Assembly: GCA_021234155.1 (NCBI GenBank)
Contig: JAJEKV010000033.1
Coordinates: 15,629,422 to 15,693,421, forward strand
Origin: Isoetes taiwanensis
Lineage: Eukaryota; Streptophyta; Lycopodiopsida; Isoetales; Isoetaceae
Direction of reading: 5' to 3'
Length of the DNA stretch: 64,000 nucleotides
Shown here: piece after piece, positions 44,430 to 57,425 of the stretch
Position numbering within the stretch: position 1 is the stretch's first letter
Layout: each line of letters opens with the position of its first letter
Made by a program: the position numbers and the translations under genes
The notes under the pieces: model-generated
Seen by the model: the letters and a program-made list of their open reading frames with translations, nothing else
What the model was told of the DNA's origin: nothing
Database searches by the model: none

Positions 44430-44451
44430 CGCGGCGGCCTTGGCCGCCGCG
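44430..44451. repeat. GC hairpin, second copy
   Basis: Same 10-bp stem and TT loop, with the same flanks, as at 21,859-21,880; here the downstream ttgta is followed by ataataag instead of tatataat. Confidence 0.7.
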
Positions 44452-44731
44452 ATAAATTTCTTGTAATAATAAGTTGCATAGGTTATGATGATAATTTGTT
44501 TTTTAGTTGATATTTTTCTTCTATTATTGTCTAAATATATACAATAAAGTCTCGTTTTTTTGTCGTTCTTATTTTTCGTCCTCTCGCGATTCTAAATTGA
44601 AACACCAAGGCTTTTCTAATTTCCTTTGAGGTGAGTATTAAAAGAAGGCGAGAATTTTGTTTTGTAAGCATGAGTTGACGTGTTGCATTGATATGTAGAA
44701 GAAGAGTAATTGAAAAAAACTAGTAACGGGT

Positions 44732-44748
44732 GCCCGGCGTTGCCGGGC
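44732..44748. repeat. 7-bp GC hairpin cgggtgcccggc...gccgggca
   Basis: gcccggc, loop gtt, gccgggc, preceded by actagtaacggg and followed by ataaatacgg. Similar short GC hairpins next to actagt occur near the ends of various plant transposons. Too small to classify. Confidence 0.5.
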
Positions 44749-44787
44749 ATAAATACGGTTCTAAAATGATGTTGCCTCTTGTTGCAT

Positions 44788-47592
44788 TTGGATAATTAAT
44801 TTTTTTTTCTAGGTGGCCTATTGATTCCTATAACTTTTAGTTTCGGATAGTCTCATTTTTTTCGACATGTTTTTTTTGCATTGGACATGACACTAAAAGA
44901 GGGGCATTAATGTATGTTTTGTGGTGACTTGCTCTAGAATTGTGCATGTACGTAGAAATTTTGCCCTAAGCCTAGATAACATCCAATTATAAACATAGCG
45001 ATCTAAAAAAATATTCTAATATGGACCTTAGTGACAACCATAATAATATATAAATATCAACACATTTGTGTTGAATTTGCTCTATTTTTTTCAGCAGACC
45101 AAACTTGGACAAAATTCCTTAAGAATGATTCCATTCTTTGAAAGAAGTTACAATGCCTGTGATAAATTAAATTGCACAAAAAAAAAAAAAAAAACCCATC
45201 AAATTACCTTGGAAGATACGAATCTGGATTGTTGAGACAACCTGCAATCCATGGTATTATTCTTTCCTGAACTCCAAAGAACTAAAATGCCTTCTCTTTA
45301 GATAGATAAACTATATAATATCAATCAGTTGAAAAGCATTGAGAACTGTTTAAAACAAAGCACACAATTCTAGGAATTGAAGTGAAGAGGTCAACAAAAC
45401 AAAGTCCTTAGCGAGAGTATATTGTCTTGAAGGCGGCATTCTAGAAAGCCAAATGAACTTTTATTCTGTTCCTAGAAGCTTGATGTTTCCACCATTTGAT
45501 ATGGTACAAAGCTAAAAGAAGCATTAGTTGGAGAATTCCAGCATTTGATGCATTACATGGCCTATGCATTACACGACTTCTAATGGAATATAATGGTAAA
45601 GGTAAGACTCATGGATGAGCAGAAAAAAAAAAGATAAAGACAAAAATGAACCCCAAAGTTGAGGGCTCTGGAACGGATGTAATATGCCCACAATCTGTAC
45701 AAAAGATTTGGTACGATGCATTTTTAAATGTGAAGATCTCTTACACCAATCTCTATTAGATGCACCGAGATACATTTGAAAGAAAAACAGCACGATTAAT
45801 AAGAAAGATTCAAAAGTTTCATATTTTTACTTTTGGCAAGAAAACAAATTATTAACGGAATTAGAAAGAGTTGTAAAAAAAAATATAAGTGTTGCTCTTC
45901 TATTCTATTCTATTCTATTCTTTTGATCAAACTGTCATTAAGTAGCATTACAAACCTAGAGCGATAGACCTTAATGGAGCATATATGACATTAAGAGTTG
46001 GTAGATACAACCATCTCAAAGTTCCAAACCATTACAAATACGGGGGATCAAAAAATAAGTGAAAATATATCTGGTTCCTTGTGTGTCAATCCTCTTTCGC
46101 TACATTAGATTTGTTGGATGCCATGTTTATTTTGCTTCACACCTGCATGACATCTTCAACAGACACCAACGGGTATACATAAACAAAATTTGCATGCTCC
46201 CAAATAAGAGGCCTGGTGCCAGTTTAATTCTAGTCCCCCAAAGGAGAATCGAACAATTTCCAAAGACTTCAGTATCTTACATAAGGCCAATCATTTATTA
46301 ATATACTCGAAATAAAAATGAGCTCAAGAAACCTCGTGCTCATTACTTGTCCCATTTGTCGAGAGCATGTTTGCGTATGCAAGCCTTTGCACACACACTT
46401 ATAAGAAACAAAACACTAAAGTAGATCCTTTTTCAATGTAACTGAAGCACATAACATAAATTGGTGGCAGCTTTAAGCTACCTTGTGAAACTTTAAATAT
46501 GTGATTTTAAGAAATTGCATCAATGGCCACATTATTGTAGAAATAGAGTTAGTTGGACTGTGACAGCAAATATAGACATTCATCAGTGAGCATGAAAACA
46601 TGTTTTAAGGCCATAAATATTTACATGTGGATGTTAAGCAATCTGTTTCCTAGCTATATCCTAGATATCTAGCTATATCCTAGGACAAACCCAAACAACT
46701 TCAGGAAACATTCATGTTGAGGAAGAAAATAACATTGAGTAGAGTGAGTGGAGCCACCAACTTCGTGAAAAGCATTCATATTTGTCTCCGTCGATTCTTA
46801 CACATGGCTTGCATGCTTTTTGTCTTTATTCGATCAGGTTTCTAAATCGGGTTTGATCTAAGACGATGCTTATGATTCCATGGAAGTCGAGATAGTATAA
46901 ACCTTCTATTTGGTACACTCAAATTCTCAAAATTAAGGAATGGAACAAAAGAAGTGTCTAAGATGCTTGTAAAAGTTCTGATATATATTGAAAATGGTTA
47001 CATACAAATTTGGTTACATACAAATTTGTGATTGTATTAGATACAAGTTCTACACTTTATATGGAGTAAGACCTATTAGAGAAAGTACGATCATCTTTTT
47101 TTATAATGTATTTTTTTATTGTGTCATGTTTGTACACTTTCCATTCTTGCCTAAGTATCAGCCGGACTAATTAGGTATAGACTTGTAATTACGTGTACAA
47201 TGAAGCTTATCTAATTGGTAACAATTACAATTTATTGTTTGCTCACATGTAGCAAGGTCATAAATTGCTATGCCATGTCTATGAATTCTGGAGGCTAAGA
47301 CCTACTTGTTCCTTATTCTTGATCTCACCAAGCAAACATGTTGTCTTTGACCATGTCCTTTTTTCAACTCCACTAGTCTAAGATGTGGTGGGTGTCTTTG
47401 ACATCACATCCGCTTGGTCTTGTTCTATTGAATTATGCATCACAACCGGTAATCAATACGCTTAGCATGGCATCATAAATGATTTTAAATTCTCTTGCGG
47501 ATATTCTTTGAGTCGCGTGCGTAATGTTTTATCTTCATATAATAAGCTACAAGAAAATGGCATTAAAGTTCCAATTTGGGTGGTTGCAGAAA
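44788..47592. repeat. Duplicated AT-rich block, copy 2
   Basis: Paralogue of 21,930-24,762. Differences include microsatellite lengths, single substitutions, and CHG-type changes after about 46,300 (for example ctcgaaataaaaatgag against ctcagaaataaaaaatgag). Ends where the CACTA element begins. No gene recognised. Confidence 0.75.
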
Positions 47593-47631
47593 ATTCACTA
47601 CAAGGGATCAACGTCGATAATCGACATTTGT

Positions 47632-47669
47632 CCGTCGATTGTCGACCTAAACGGGTCGACAATCGACGG
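47632..47669. repeat. 16-bp stem hairpin at CACTA subterminus
   Basis: ccgtcgattgtcgacc (47,632-47,647) and ggtcgacaatcgacgg (47,654-47,669) are exact inverted copies with a 6-base loop. Confidence 0.85.
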
Positions 47670-47720
47670 TCAACGTCGATCGTCTACGTTGACCAGTCAA
47701 ACGTCGACCGGTGACCATTG

Positions 47721-47945
47721 AACGTCGATCATCGACGTTCAGTTGGAGTGACGTGTCGCCTTTGGCCTCGTGGCATGCCTACCTGGTCGCCCGACGGCCG
47801 CGTGGCTGTACTCGCGTGGCGTAGAACGTCGATCATCGACGTTGTGTCGATGATGACATGGCATGCGTGGCCTGGCCGATGCCTACGTGGTCCCCCAGTG
47901 CCAGCGTGGCTGTGCGCGTGGCGTGGAACGTCGATCATCGACGTT
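47721..47945. repeat. Three copies of a 19-bp palindrome
   Basis: aacgtcgatcatcgacgtt occurs at 47,721-47,739, 47,825-47,843 and 47,927-47,945. Each is 9 bases, a central C, and the inverted 9 bases. Spacing is about 103 bases, and the last two are both followed by gtgtcga. Likely transposase-binding subterminal repeats; this role is inferred from the superfamily. Confidence 0.85.
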
Positions 47946-47997
47946 GTGTCGAGATGAAGTTGAATGTGTGGTCTGGCCGAGGTTTGAAGTTGAATGT

Positions 47998-50900
47998 GTG
48001 TTTCTTTCTTTTGCGAAACCGACCTTGTAACTTGCTCCCTAGGGTAATTTCGCCATTCCGGACGATTTGGCAGGGTCGATTTGCCATTCCGGAGCCTCCC
48101 CGGTGCCCGAACGACAAGACACTGCGGTTTCTACAAGGCCGACCTCAGGACGCCCCGCGGTTTGACAAGTTCTCCCGAACCGATCTGGAATCTTTTGGGC
48201 CTTCCCAAGAGGGGCCCCCGAATCCGAGGATCCAACGGTGGGATAGGGGAACCGGGCCCGAGGGTGGTCATTAGCGTCGCAGCCCCGGGAGCCGCCGCCG
48301 GGAAGGGCTGCCTCGGGAACTTTTTGGATCCCGCCTCTATCCCCCGCAAGGTCCCGCCTCGTTTGACTTGGGGAAGGGTGCGGCTGCTGTTGCCACCTGC
48401 AGCGGGCTGCCCACCGCTCTAATGCTAACCCTTTGACCTAGACCTTCTCCTAAAATTTCAAAAATTGGGCTTGTGTTTGGAGATGGATTAGGAATCCAGT
48501 GGCAAAAAAATCAGAATTTATTTTCGTACAATGCATTAATTGCGAATTTATGAATGTCTTGCCAGCTGCAAAGCCCCCCAGACTTCTACTTGCCACATCG
48601 GGGAGAGGACAGGCCCAAACTCCCGCTCGTCAGTTCCCCTTGCTCCGTATTCTCGGCTGCAGCTTCTCGGCCAGGTCCCAAGTGCAACAGACCAAGTCTC
48701 GGCCCCCAAAACGCAAAACCCTTCTAGAATCTCTGGCAACCCACAGGGTTTACGTTTTGGAGGCCCTCTCCTTGTCGGTCCGAGGCGGGACCTTGCGCCG
48801 TGACTTGACGTGGAGTGGGGGTGTTGGCCGAGCACGGACCCTAAAATCCCGGTTGCTTGCCCCGAATTTCCTCTCCCCAAGGCCCTGGGGACGGACGGGT
48901 CGACCTCCCCTCTCCGGAATCGCGATTTGGCTCTGCCAATGGACTCAAAACGTCGACATTGCCCTAGGGACCAAGTTCCGTGGCCAGAAGACCACCCGAC
49001 CTCCAAGAAGCGCCAAAGTAGCTCACTTCCATCACACTCGTAGTCAATTGGCCTAGGATGTGGATGCGGGATACTGTCGTGGAGGGCATGAGTGTTTCTT
49101 TCTTTTGCAAAACTGACCTTGTAACTTGCTCCCTAGGGTAATTTCGCCATTCCGGACGATTTGGCGGGGTCGATTTGCCATTCTCGAGCCTCCCCATTGG
49201 TTCAACCACAAGACACCTGCGGTTTCTACAAAGGCCGACCTCCGGGGGCCCCGCGGTTTGACAAGTTCTCCCGGACGATCTGGAATCTTTTGGGCCTTCC
49301 CCGAAGAGGGGCCCCCGAATCGGAGGATCCAACGGTCGGATAGGGGAACCGCTCCGGAGGGTGGTCATTAGCGTCGCCCCCCCGGGGCGCCGCCGAAAGG
49401 GCTGCCTCGGGAACTTTTTTGATCCCGCCTCTTGGGGTCCGGACTCTCCCCTCTTGTGAGGGATCCCCGCAAGGTCCCTCGGCCTCGTTTGACTTGGGGA
49501 AGGGTGCCAGCTTCGGTTGCCCCGCAGCGGGCTGCCCCGACCGTTCTAATGCTAACCCTTTGACCTAGACCTTCTCAGAAAATTTGAAAATTGGGTCATT
49601 GTTTGGAGATGGATTAGGAATCCACCGGCAAAAAATCAGAATTTATTTTAGCATACAATGCATTAATTGCGAATTTATGAATGTCTTGCCATTTGCAAAA
49701 GCCCCCGACTTCTACTTGCCACATCGGAGGAGGACAGGCCAAACTCCGCTCCGTCGGTTCCCCTTGCTCGCGTATTCTGGATCACGGCTTCTGGCCAGTC
49801 CCAAGTGCAACAGACCAAGTCTCCGCCCCCAAAACGCCAAACCCTTCTAGAACACGGCAACCCACGGGGTTTACGCGTTTTGGAGACCCTCTCCTTGTCG
49901 GTTCGGGCCGGGACCTTGCGCCGTGACTTGGCGTGGAGTGGGGTGTTGGCGCCGAGAGCACGGACCCTAAAATCGCTTGCCCCTCGAATTCCCTCTCCCC
50001 AAGGCCCCGGGGCCGGACGGGCGACCTCCCCTCCCGAATCAGCGATTTGGCTCTGCCAATGGACTCGGAGCGTCGACATTGCCCCAGGGGACCAAGTTCC
50101 GTGGCGAAGACCACCCGACCTCAAGAAGCCAAAGTAGCTCACTTCCATCACACTTTCGTAGTCAATTGGCCTAGAATGTGGATCGCGGGATCTTGTCGTG
50201 GAGGGCATGAGTGTTTCTTTCTTTTTGCAAAACCGACCTTGTAACTTGCTCCCTAGGGTAATTTAGCCATTCAGGACGATTTGGCAGGTCGATTTTGCCA
50301 TTCCGGAGCCTCCCCGGTGCCCGAACCACAAGACAACTGCCCGGTTTCTACAAGGCCGACCTCCGGGGCGCCCAGCGGTTTGACAAGTTCTCCCGGACCC
50401 GATCTGGAATCTTTTGGGCCTTCCCGAAGAGGGCCCCCCCGGAGGATCCAACGGTGGATAGGGGAACCGGGCTCCGGAGGGTGGTCGATGGCGTCACAGC
50501 CCCCTGGGAAGCGGCGCGGGAAGGGCTGCCTCGGGAACTTTTGGATCCCGCCTCTTGGGGTCCGGACTCTCCCCTCTTGTGAGGGATCCCCCCGCAAGGT
50601 CCCCGGCCTCGTTTGACTTGGGAAGGGTGCCAGCTCGGTTTATACCGCAACTGCCCGAATCCGTTCTAATCTTAACCCTTTGACCTAGACCTTCTCAGAA
50701 AATTTCGAAAATTGGGCTGTGTCTTTGGAGATGGATTAGGAATCGGTGGCAAAAATCAGAATTTATTTTCGTACAATGCATTAATTATGAATTTATGAAT
50801 GTCTTGCCACTGCAAAAGCGCCCCCCGACTTCTACTTGCCACATCGGGAGGAGGACAGGCCCAAACTCCGCTCCGTCAGTTCCCCTTGCTCCGTATTCTC

Positions 50901-52065
50901 GGCTGCGGCTTCTCCGACCCTGGGTCCCAAGTACAACAGACCAAGTCTCGGCCCCCAAAACGCCGAACCCTTCTAGAACACGGCAGCCCACGGGGTTTCG
51001 TTTTGGAGGCCCTCTCCTTGTCGGTTGCGGGACCTTGGCGACAACGATGGAGTGAGGGTGTTGGCCTTGAGCCACCGGACCCTAAAATCCCGGCTGCTTG
51101 CCCGAATTTCCTCTCCCCAAGGCCACGGGGGCGGGCCGGGCGACCTCCCTCTCCTAATCGCGATTTGGCTCTGCCAATGGACTCATAACGTCGACATTGC
51201 CACGGGGACCAAGTTCCGCGGGCGGAAGACCACCCGACCTCCAAAGCGCCAAAGTAGCTCACTTCCATCACACTCGTAGTCAATTGGCCTAGGATGTGGA
51301 TCGCGGGATCTTGTCGTGGAGGGCATGAGTGTTTCTTTCTTTTGCAAAACCGACCTTGTAACTTGCTCCCTAGGGTAATTTCGCCATTCGGACGATTTGG
51401 CGGGGTCGATTTGCCATTCCGAACCTCCCGGTGCCGAACCACAAGACAACTGCGGTTTCTACAAGGCCGACCTCGGGGCGCCCCCCGGTTTGACAAGTTC
51501 TCCCGGACCGATCTGGAATCTTTTGGGCCTTCGAAGAGGGGCCCCCTGAGCGGAGGATCCAACGGTGGGATAGGGGAACCCACTCAGGAGGGTGGTCATT
51601 AGCGTCTGACCCCCGGGGCTGCCCGAGGAAGGGCGCCTCGGGAACTTTTGGATCCGCCTCTTGGGGTCCGGACTCTCCCCTCTTGTGAGGATCCCCCGCA
51701 AGGTCCTGGCCTCGTTTGACTTGGGGAAGGGTGCCCAGGCTCGGTTGCCACGCAACGGGCTGCCCGGACCGTTCTAATCTTAACCCTTTGACCTAGACCT
51801 TCTCCGAAAATTTGAAAAATTAGGTGTCTTTGGAGATGGATTAGGAATCCAGTGGCAAAAATCAGAATTTATTTTCGTACAATGCATTAATTGCGAATTT
51901 ATGAATGTCTTGCCACTTTAAGCCCCCGACTTCTACTTGCCACATCGGGAGGAGGGACAGGCCCAAACTCCGCTCCGTCCGGGTCCCCTTGCTCCAGTAT
52001 TCTCGCTGCGGCTTCTCGGCCAGGTCCCAAGTACAACAGGACCAAGTCTCGGCCCCAAAACGCCC
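47998..52065. repeat. GC-rich tandem repeat, 1.1-kb unit, about 3.7 copies
   Basis: Copies start at gtgtttctttctttt at 47,998, 49,092, 50,211 and 51,329, giving periods of 1,094, 1,119 and 1,118; the last is cut at about 52,065. Each holds gctccctagggtaattt, then tttgacaagttctccc, then gaccttgcgcc or a variant. Overlapping ORFs on both strands change frame between copies and show no recognisable domain, so I treat it as non-coding. Copies differ largely by small indels at CAG/CTG/CCG sites. The GC content is far above that of the rest of the window. Confidence 0.85.
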
Positions 52066-52070
52066 AAATC
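52062..52070. other. Junction between tandem repeat and unit 3
   Basis: cggccccaaaacgcc belongs to the 1.1-kb repeat; gcccaaatc and onward matches unit-1 4,515. Repeat copies read aaaacgccaaaccc here, so the two partners share about six to seven bases at the join. Confidence 0.8.
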
Positions 52071-52757
52071 AGTAGCTTGTTAATAACCTCATTTTGATTA
52101 TGCTTAAGCTTTTGCTTGCTATTCTTTCCTTCCCCTTTTGCTAGCATTAACGTCTTTTCTCCAAGAACTCTTTGTTTTGATTGCCCATGTATGCGGAAAA
52201 TCCTCGTCGTAGAGGTTGCAATGGACTGCATACAAGGCATGGGCCCGATTGGATCTCGTAAAACACCACTACATACACGTCCATTGGGCTCATCGGTTGG
52301 AGTTTTTCATTGTACAAAGGGCGTAGGCAAGCCTACGCATCATAAAGTCGATGATTATTTGTTGGGAAGTATAAGAATCTTTTTTACGTAGATGGAAGAC
52401 AAGATAGAGCCTCAAATACTCATTTTATGGTACATGCCGCAGACCTTTAAGCCTCGAGAATGGGATACTTTAAATTTTGTTTGAGTTCCTTTCCTTTCAA
52501 TCCTATTAATTATTAATGCTCCACTACGTCTCATACTTGCATCATCCATAGAAAACGTAAACTTGCTCAAAACTTAAACTTGCCCTTCCAAACAAGAATG
52601 TTGCCTCCCATCTTCATTGAGCATGGTGCATTTGTCTTCTTTGTCGAATTTATTCATGTAACACTATTTATGCGCATCTTCACACTGTTCAAGTGTTTAG
52701 AAGCATAAACGGGTGGTATTTACGGGCGGTGTGGATCGCTAAAGCGAAATTGACACT

Positions 52758-53130
52758 TCTTTTCGGGCTGCAATGGAGAGCGATCTTTCGCTACTTATGC
52801 ATCCCTTCTTAGGCGGTGTATCAAAGAAAAGGCTTTCGTATTGGGTAAGTGCGTTCATCTTTCTTAGTAGAAATGGATTTCAGCAAGAGAGAATAATGTG
52901 TAATTTACTTCTTGAGATATATTGTAAATGTGGGTCTAAATGGAAGCATAGAAGGTTTTGTCTCCATAAAATGTGTACTCTTGGACTATCACGATTGTGT
53001 CTTATCTGCAGCTTGATAACAAAAGCATTGCGGTTGATTTATTCAAAGAAATTGCGGATGGGAGGTTTGAAACCCAATATAATATCCTCGATGCCATGAT
53101 TGTTGCTTATGCACATTATGGGCAAAACCA
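52758..53130 (+). pseudogene. PPR protein fragment (unit 3)
   Basis: Third paralogous copy. The SRNGFQQERIMCNLLL motif in one frame and the KCTLGLSRLCL / LFKEI region in others are preserved, but the start (ATYASLL) is disrupted near 52,785. Here the KSIAV segment is retained as in unit 1, whereas unit 2 lacks those codons (about 33,763), so the units differ by a real small indel here. Confidence 0.6.
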
Positions 53131-55644
53131 TATTTGCTAGATAGTTTAGTCTTTGCTTTGGAAAGAATGCAAAAGTTCTCCAACAATCAAAATGATCAGA
53201 GATTTGGAAAAGCATACTACATGCACGGGTTCCATCCATCATTTATCTCATTCACAACAATGTACAGGTTTGCAACTCTCACATATGTGGACACATCAAC
53301 ATACCAAATTATGGGAAATCTCAAAATTATCACAACCAAGGCGTCTTATTTCTGGTAAAGACAATTTTATAGTGAGATACCAATACCGAAATATAGTACC
53401 TAGTTTGATCGACATTTGGGCATCCGTCTTGCGGGGCCTTTTTAAAAAGGAGGCTTTCAAATTTGCGATTGGATAGCTATAATTTTGTTGGCACTTGGAA
53501 CAACTACAAGCTAGGTTTGAATGGGCAAAGAGGAATGCGGTGTATGGACAAGGCCTATCTGATTATCTCTCTCGACCTTGTCTTTGCGAGATAAAGGGTT
53601 GTGGCGAGTCGGTTGTGGCAAACTTTTCTTTGCACCAATCTGAGGGTATATGTTTGGTATATTGTCAACCTTGCCTTTCGGCATCGCCCGAGGAGTTTAC
53701 ACGGAGTTCCTAATGAAGAAGGATTATGATTTCTGTATTGGCAAAACTTGCAACTCTATACATGCTTCCGACCACGGCCCATTATATGCTAGGTTTATGC
53801 CACATCAATGGCTATGCTATTAACAATGGTGCTATCAGTTCTCCTTTTCCACTTCCGACCTACCTTGCGGGTTCTCCACAATCTTTTGTGCATGTCACTT
53901 CAAATGTACTTTACACCAGCACACTTCTTGATTGCTTATCTTTGCCTTACAACTACCACAACGTCAAGGCAATCGGGGACATCATATTGCGGAACATAAA
54001 TATGTATTTATTCTTATTATTCCTTTATTGTTTTACACAAAGTCATCGTTGGCAATTACGGGTGCAATATTTCTGTGCAATATTTCCTGGCAAGCTTAGG
54101 AAATGGGATGCTACTTTGATGTGTCATAGACAAATGTTCTTATGCGGTGAATGGTGAGCTGAATTTCCGTTACATCCGCAATAAATCCAGTGAATTGATG
54201 TTTTAGTTTAGGGGGGCTAGGCTATTCTTGAGTGTAGTCTAGGCCTAATTTTTTTTCATATATTGATTTATCTTCGATGCATATTAACTTATATCCGATG
54301 CAGGCAGTCTCTGGCCATCAAGTATCTGTCACCCCTTGAAATATACAATCAGATCTCTCTGCTTGCCAACATGCACTCAATATTTATGTCACGGAAATGA
54401 TAATAACATTCATTGCTTAATATGTTTACAAGAAATATTCATTGCTCATTATTACAAGAAATATACCGCGGCAGCCTTAAATCAACAACCTCATATCCCC
54501 AGGCTTCCAAAACTAAAAATCTTGGTACCTTAAATGGAGGGGGTATTATCTAAAGTATCCAAGCAACATATGCTATTTCATATACAATAAATTTCAATAC
54601 AATTTTGCCCTAATACACCTTGCTCTAATCTTCTTGCGCCTTTATTTTCTATGGCCTCTGGCGTGCCTTTTTGCTAGTTTTTTTTTCTTTTTTAGTTTGT
54701 GGTTTGAAAGACAAAGTACAAGGCGGCCAATTTCTTTATTTTATTCACTCATTCTCTTCTTTAAGTATATTCCTTTTTAGTAAATTTGTGAAATTAAGTC
54801 TCATTATTTCTTTAACACGCTTCTTTTCTTTCCTTTTGTTTTACTTACTAGAGAAGCAAGATTTGAAAACGCAATTAGCAACTTGATGAGCAATATATGA
54901 AGCATTTCATTTACCAAAGTATGAAATACTTGATAGTGCTTTTATTGAAATCCATACAAAAGAATTTGAAATTTTATTTGGGCGTTCAACGAACATAGTT
55001 TCTCGTTTAAATCCCCGAAGGGCACGTACATTTAGATCCATTTGAAAAATGCAGTCCATTTGAAAAATGCTACTTCTCTGCCGAGCTTTCCATGGCGACA
55101 CTCGGGCTTTTAATGCTCTGTTTGGGCGGCACAAAAGCCATGGCCTCTTGTTCATACCACAAAACACAAGAGGTCGAAACCCCTTCTAAGAAATTAGAAA
55201 CGGGCTTTGTATGATTGGCTGTCCTTGAGAATTATTGTTGGAATTGTTGTCATGCCATATTGATAATTAATAATTGAACGAGGAGTCGTCGGGCGGTGAA
55301 GCATCACGCACAGGGTAAAGCTTTGAGAGATCGGCTTGTGGTCAGGGTTTATATGCGGATCGGTTGGAAGCCACAGGATTTTGAGCATAGCCATAGCTTC
55401 ATAATCGATGTAGATGTATGTAAACAGTCTATAGTTGAAAAGCTCAATTCTTGCCCGACATATAAGAAATGCATATCATCTTGGTAGCTTCAAATATGCT
55501 TGTCAACTTACCATTCTAGGATGGATTGTAGTCAAGAAAATTGTTGTGAAATCACGGTTTAGAACATCTCTTCCATAGGCTGCTTGAAAGATTTGGAAAA
55601 CGAGCACGATAAGAAATAGCAACAAAGAAAATAAACTATTTACC

Positions 55645-57346
55645 TCAAACATACCTTTTGTGATGGAACATGAGCAAGCAAGAACCCGAACTTCTAATTG
55701 CTCTTTCCTTATAAATTGCTCTTTTTCTTGATAGTTCATCAAGTACCGTTTTGGTTTCTATCAAAAGGATGAATATGAAACGAAGAATGAGGGAAAGCGG
55801 CATCTACTACGATTAAAATAATAGGGGTCAACCTCACATGTAGAACATGATCGTGTCATTCATGCAAACAAATCAAAATAAGCACATCGCAATGAGACCA
55901 TTTTGAATAGACATTGCAAACTGCATTTCTTGCGGATGCATTCGGGGATGGATTCAAATGTCTCAAACTTCGGATACATAAGGCACCCGGACACGATCGT
56001 GGGATGTCAAGAATCAATAGAAATGGCGCATTTGGAAAGAATGGATTAAGTGGAATCAACGAGATAAGAACTCATCAAAAATAACAGATTGCAAAGATGT
56101 GATGCATTACAATAAAAAGTGAAAGCCATATAAGCAATCGAAAATAATCAAAGAATAAAATGCAAGTGCATTGATACATTGTAATGCGTAACCTCTTGGC
56201 CAAGACATATTTTCAAGTAGAACAAGCGAAGAACTAAAATAGATAAATTGCGGATGGACAACTAGGAAACTATTAGCCTATAAATACTAATGAGTAGAAT
56301 TGAGACAAATCGATAGAATTGCTCGGGTCATTAATGCTTTCGTTAATCTTTGTTACCTTCCAATACAACCAAGATCGGATCCATTAAAATCATCATGAAC
56401 CAAAGATAATTAGTGCTTTCTCGCGGCATAAGTTAGCATGTCATTATACAATTTAATGCCCCAAAAGCAACATGTAACCAAATAGATAGACAAACATGGC
56501 AACATCCTTGAAATATTTTCACATTCAACAAAAAGCATTATTGAAAGAATCATGTGTATTGAAAGAGCTTGGTTCTAGCAAGAATTATTCCATAGTAGAA
56601 AAAGTTGCAACATAAAAGTACCTAAGTAAGATATAATCTGCCCTTATTATTCTTAGTTTGAGGTGCATATTTCTCATCAAATATATCACCAACTCGACAT
56701 AGAAGTCGGACGAAGAAAAACACTTGGGATTATCTCAAGAAAATAATTGAATCTCACCATCATGCATCAAACGTAGAAGTCGGGGGCGAAAAAATGCATA
56801 TCATGCAATAAAGCTTGTTGCTTATGTATAAATTCCCAGACTTGCTTGCCTACAACGCTCTGCAAACCCGGAAGATGCATATCCTACCAATGTCTTGAAA
56901 CAAAATAATAATCGATTCTGAGATAGACACACAAAATAGATGTGAGCAGGGGAAAACAGGGAAAAAATAGTGGGAAGAGGGGAAACGGGAATTAACCCGC
57001 CAAAAAAACTATGATCGCTTTTCGATGAAAATGTAGCAACAAAATGAAGCCACATTCTCAACGCTATTTCTCCATTTTTTACTCCTTGGAGGTTCTGCGC
57101 CGCTCTTCTTGTTTTGAACCATGGTTACGCCATGGTTACGCCATGGTTTTGAACCATGGTTTACGCCCGCAACCAGCTATGAGGCGTTGAAATAGAAAAG
57201 GAAGGGGCGATAATTGAGAAGCTACGAGGAGAGAGAGAGGCGCATCCAAGGAGCTGATGTTGCATAAGATCCGCAGCAGATATTTGAGAACAATAGTGAC
57301 CTCGAAAATACGCATAGAAGATAGTGTTCTTCATCGACCCCTTCAA
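55645..57346 (-). pseudogene. Unrecognised multi-exon coding remnant (unit 3)
   Basis: Third paralogue. The donor-bordered exon (LSRKEQFIRKEQLEVRVL in units 1 and 2) is present as NYQEKEQFIRKEQLEVRV at 55,650-55,740, with one extra T changing the frame. The block with PLNPFFPNAPFLLILDI is at 55,856-56,059. The DEEHYLL-type exon lies at 57,161-57,425. Confidence 0.45.
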
Positions 57347-57425
57347 GAAGCATCGGAAGGTGCAAAGCTAGATTCGTTGGCGTGTCCGGGTTGAACGCCA
57401 ACGAGCTTTTAACGGATACAAACAA

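Larger units (their letters stand above)
47596..52066 (+). mobile_element. CACTA-like transposon, left end (right end missing)
   Basis: Starts with CACTACAAGGG, the hallmark of plant CACTA (En/Spm) termini, directly after gcagaaaatt. The unoccupied paralogous site at about 24,755 reads gcaaaaattaccg. The first 350 bases are crowded with short palindromes, as in the subterminal transposase-binding arrays of this superfamily. No transposase ORF is present. Most of the interior is a 1.1-kb tandem repeat. The element has no right end: the repeat joins unit-3 sequence at 52,062-52,070, so the right terminus was lost in a deletion or a misjoin. Confidence 0.7.

Noticed and set aside
47729-48117. 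Overlapping ORFs in the CACTA palindrome region
   Set aside because: Produced by repeated palindromic words; no transposase domain present.
48000-52060. Many long ORFs of 60-235 codons on both strands in the GC-rich region
   Set aside because: They occur in all frames of a tandem repeat, shift frame between copies, and contain no recognisable domain; GC-rich DNA has few stops by chance.
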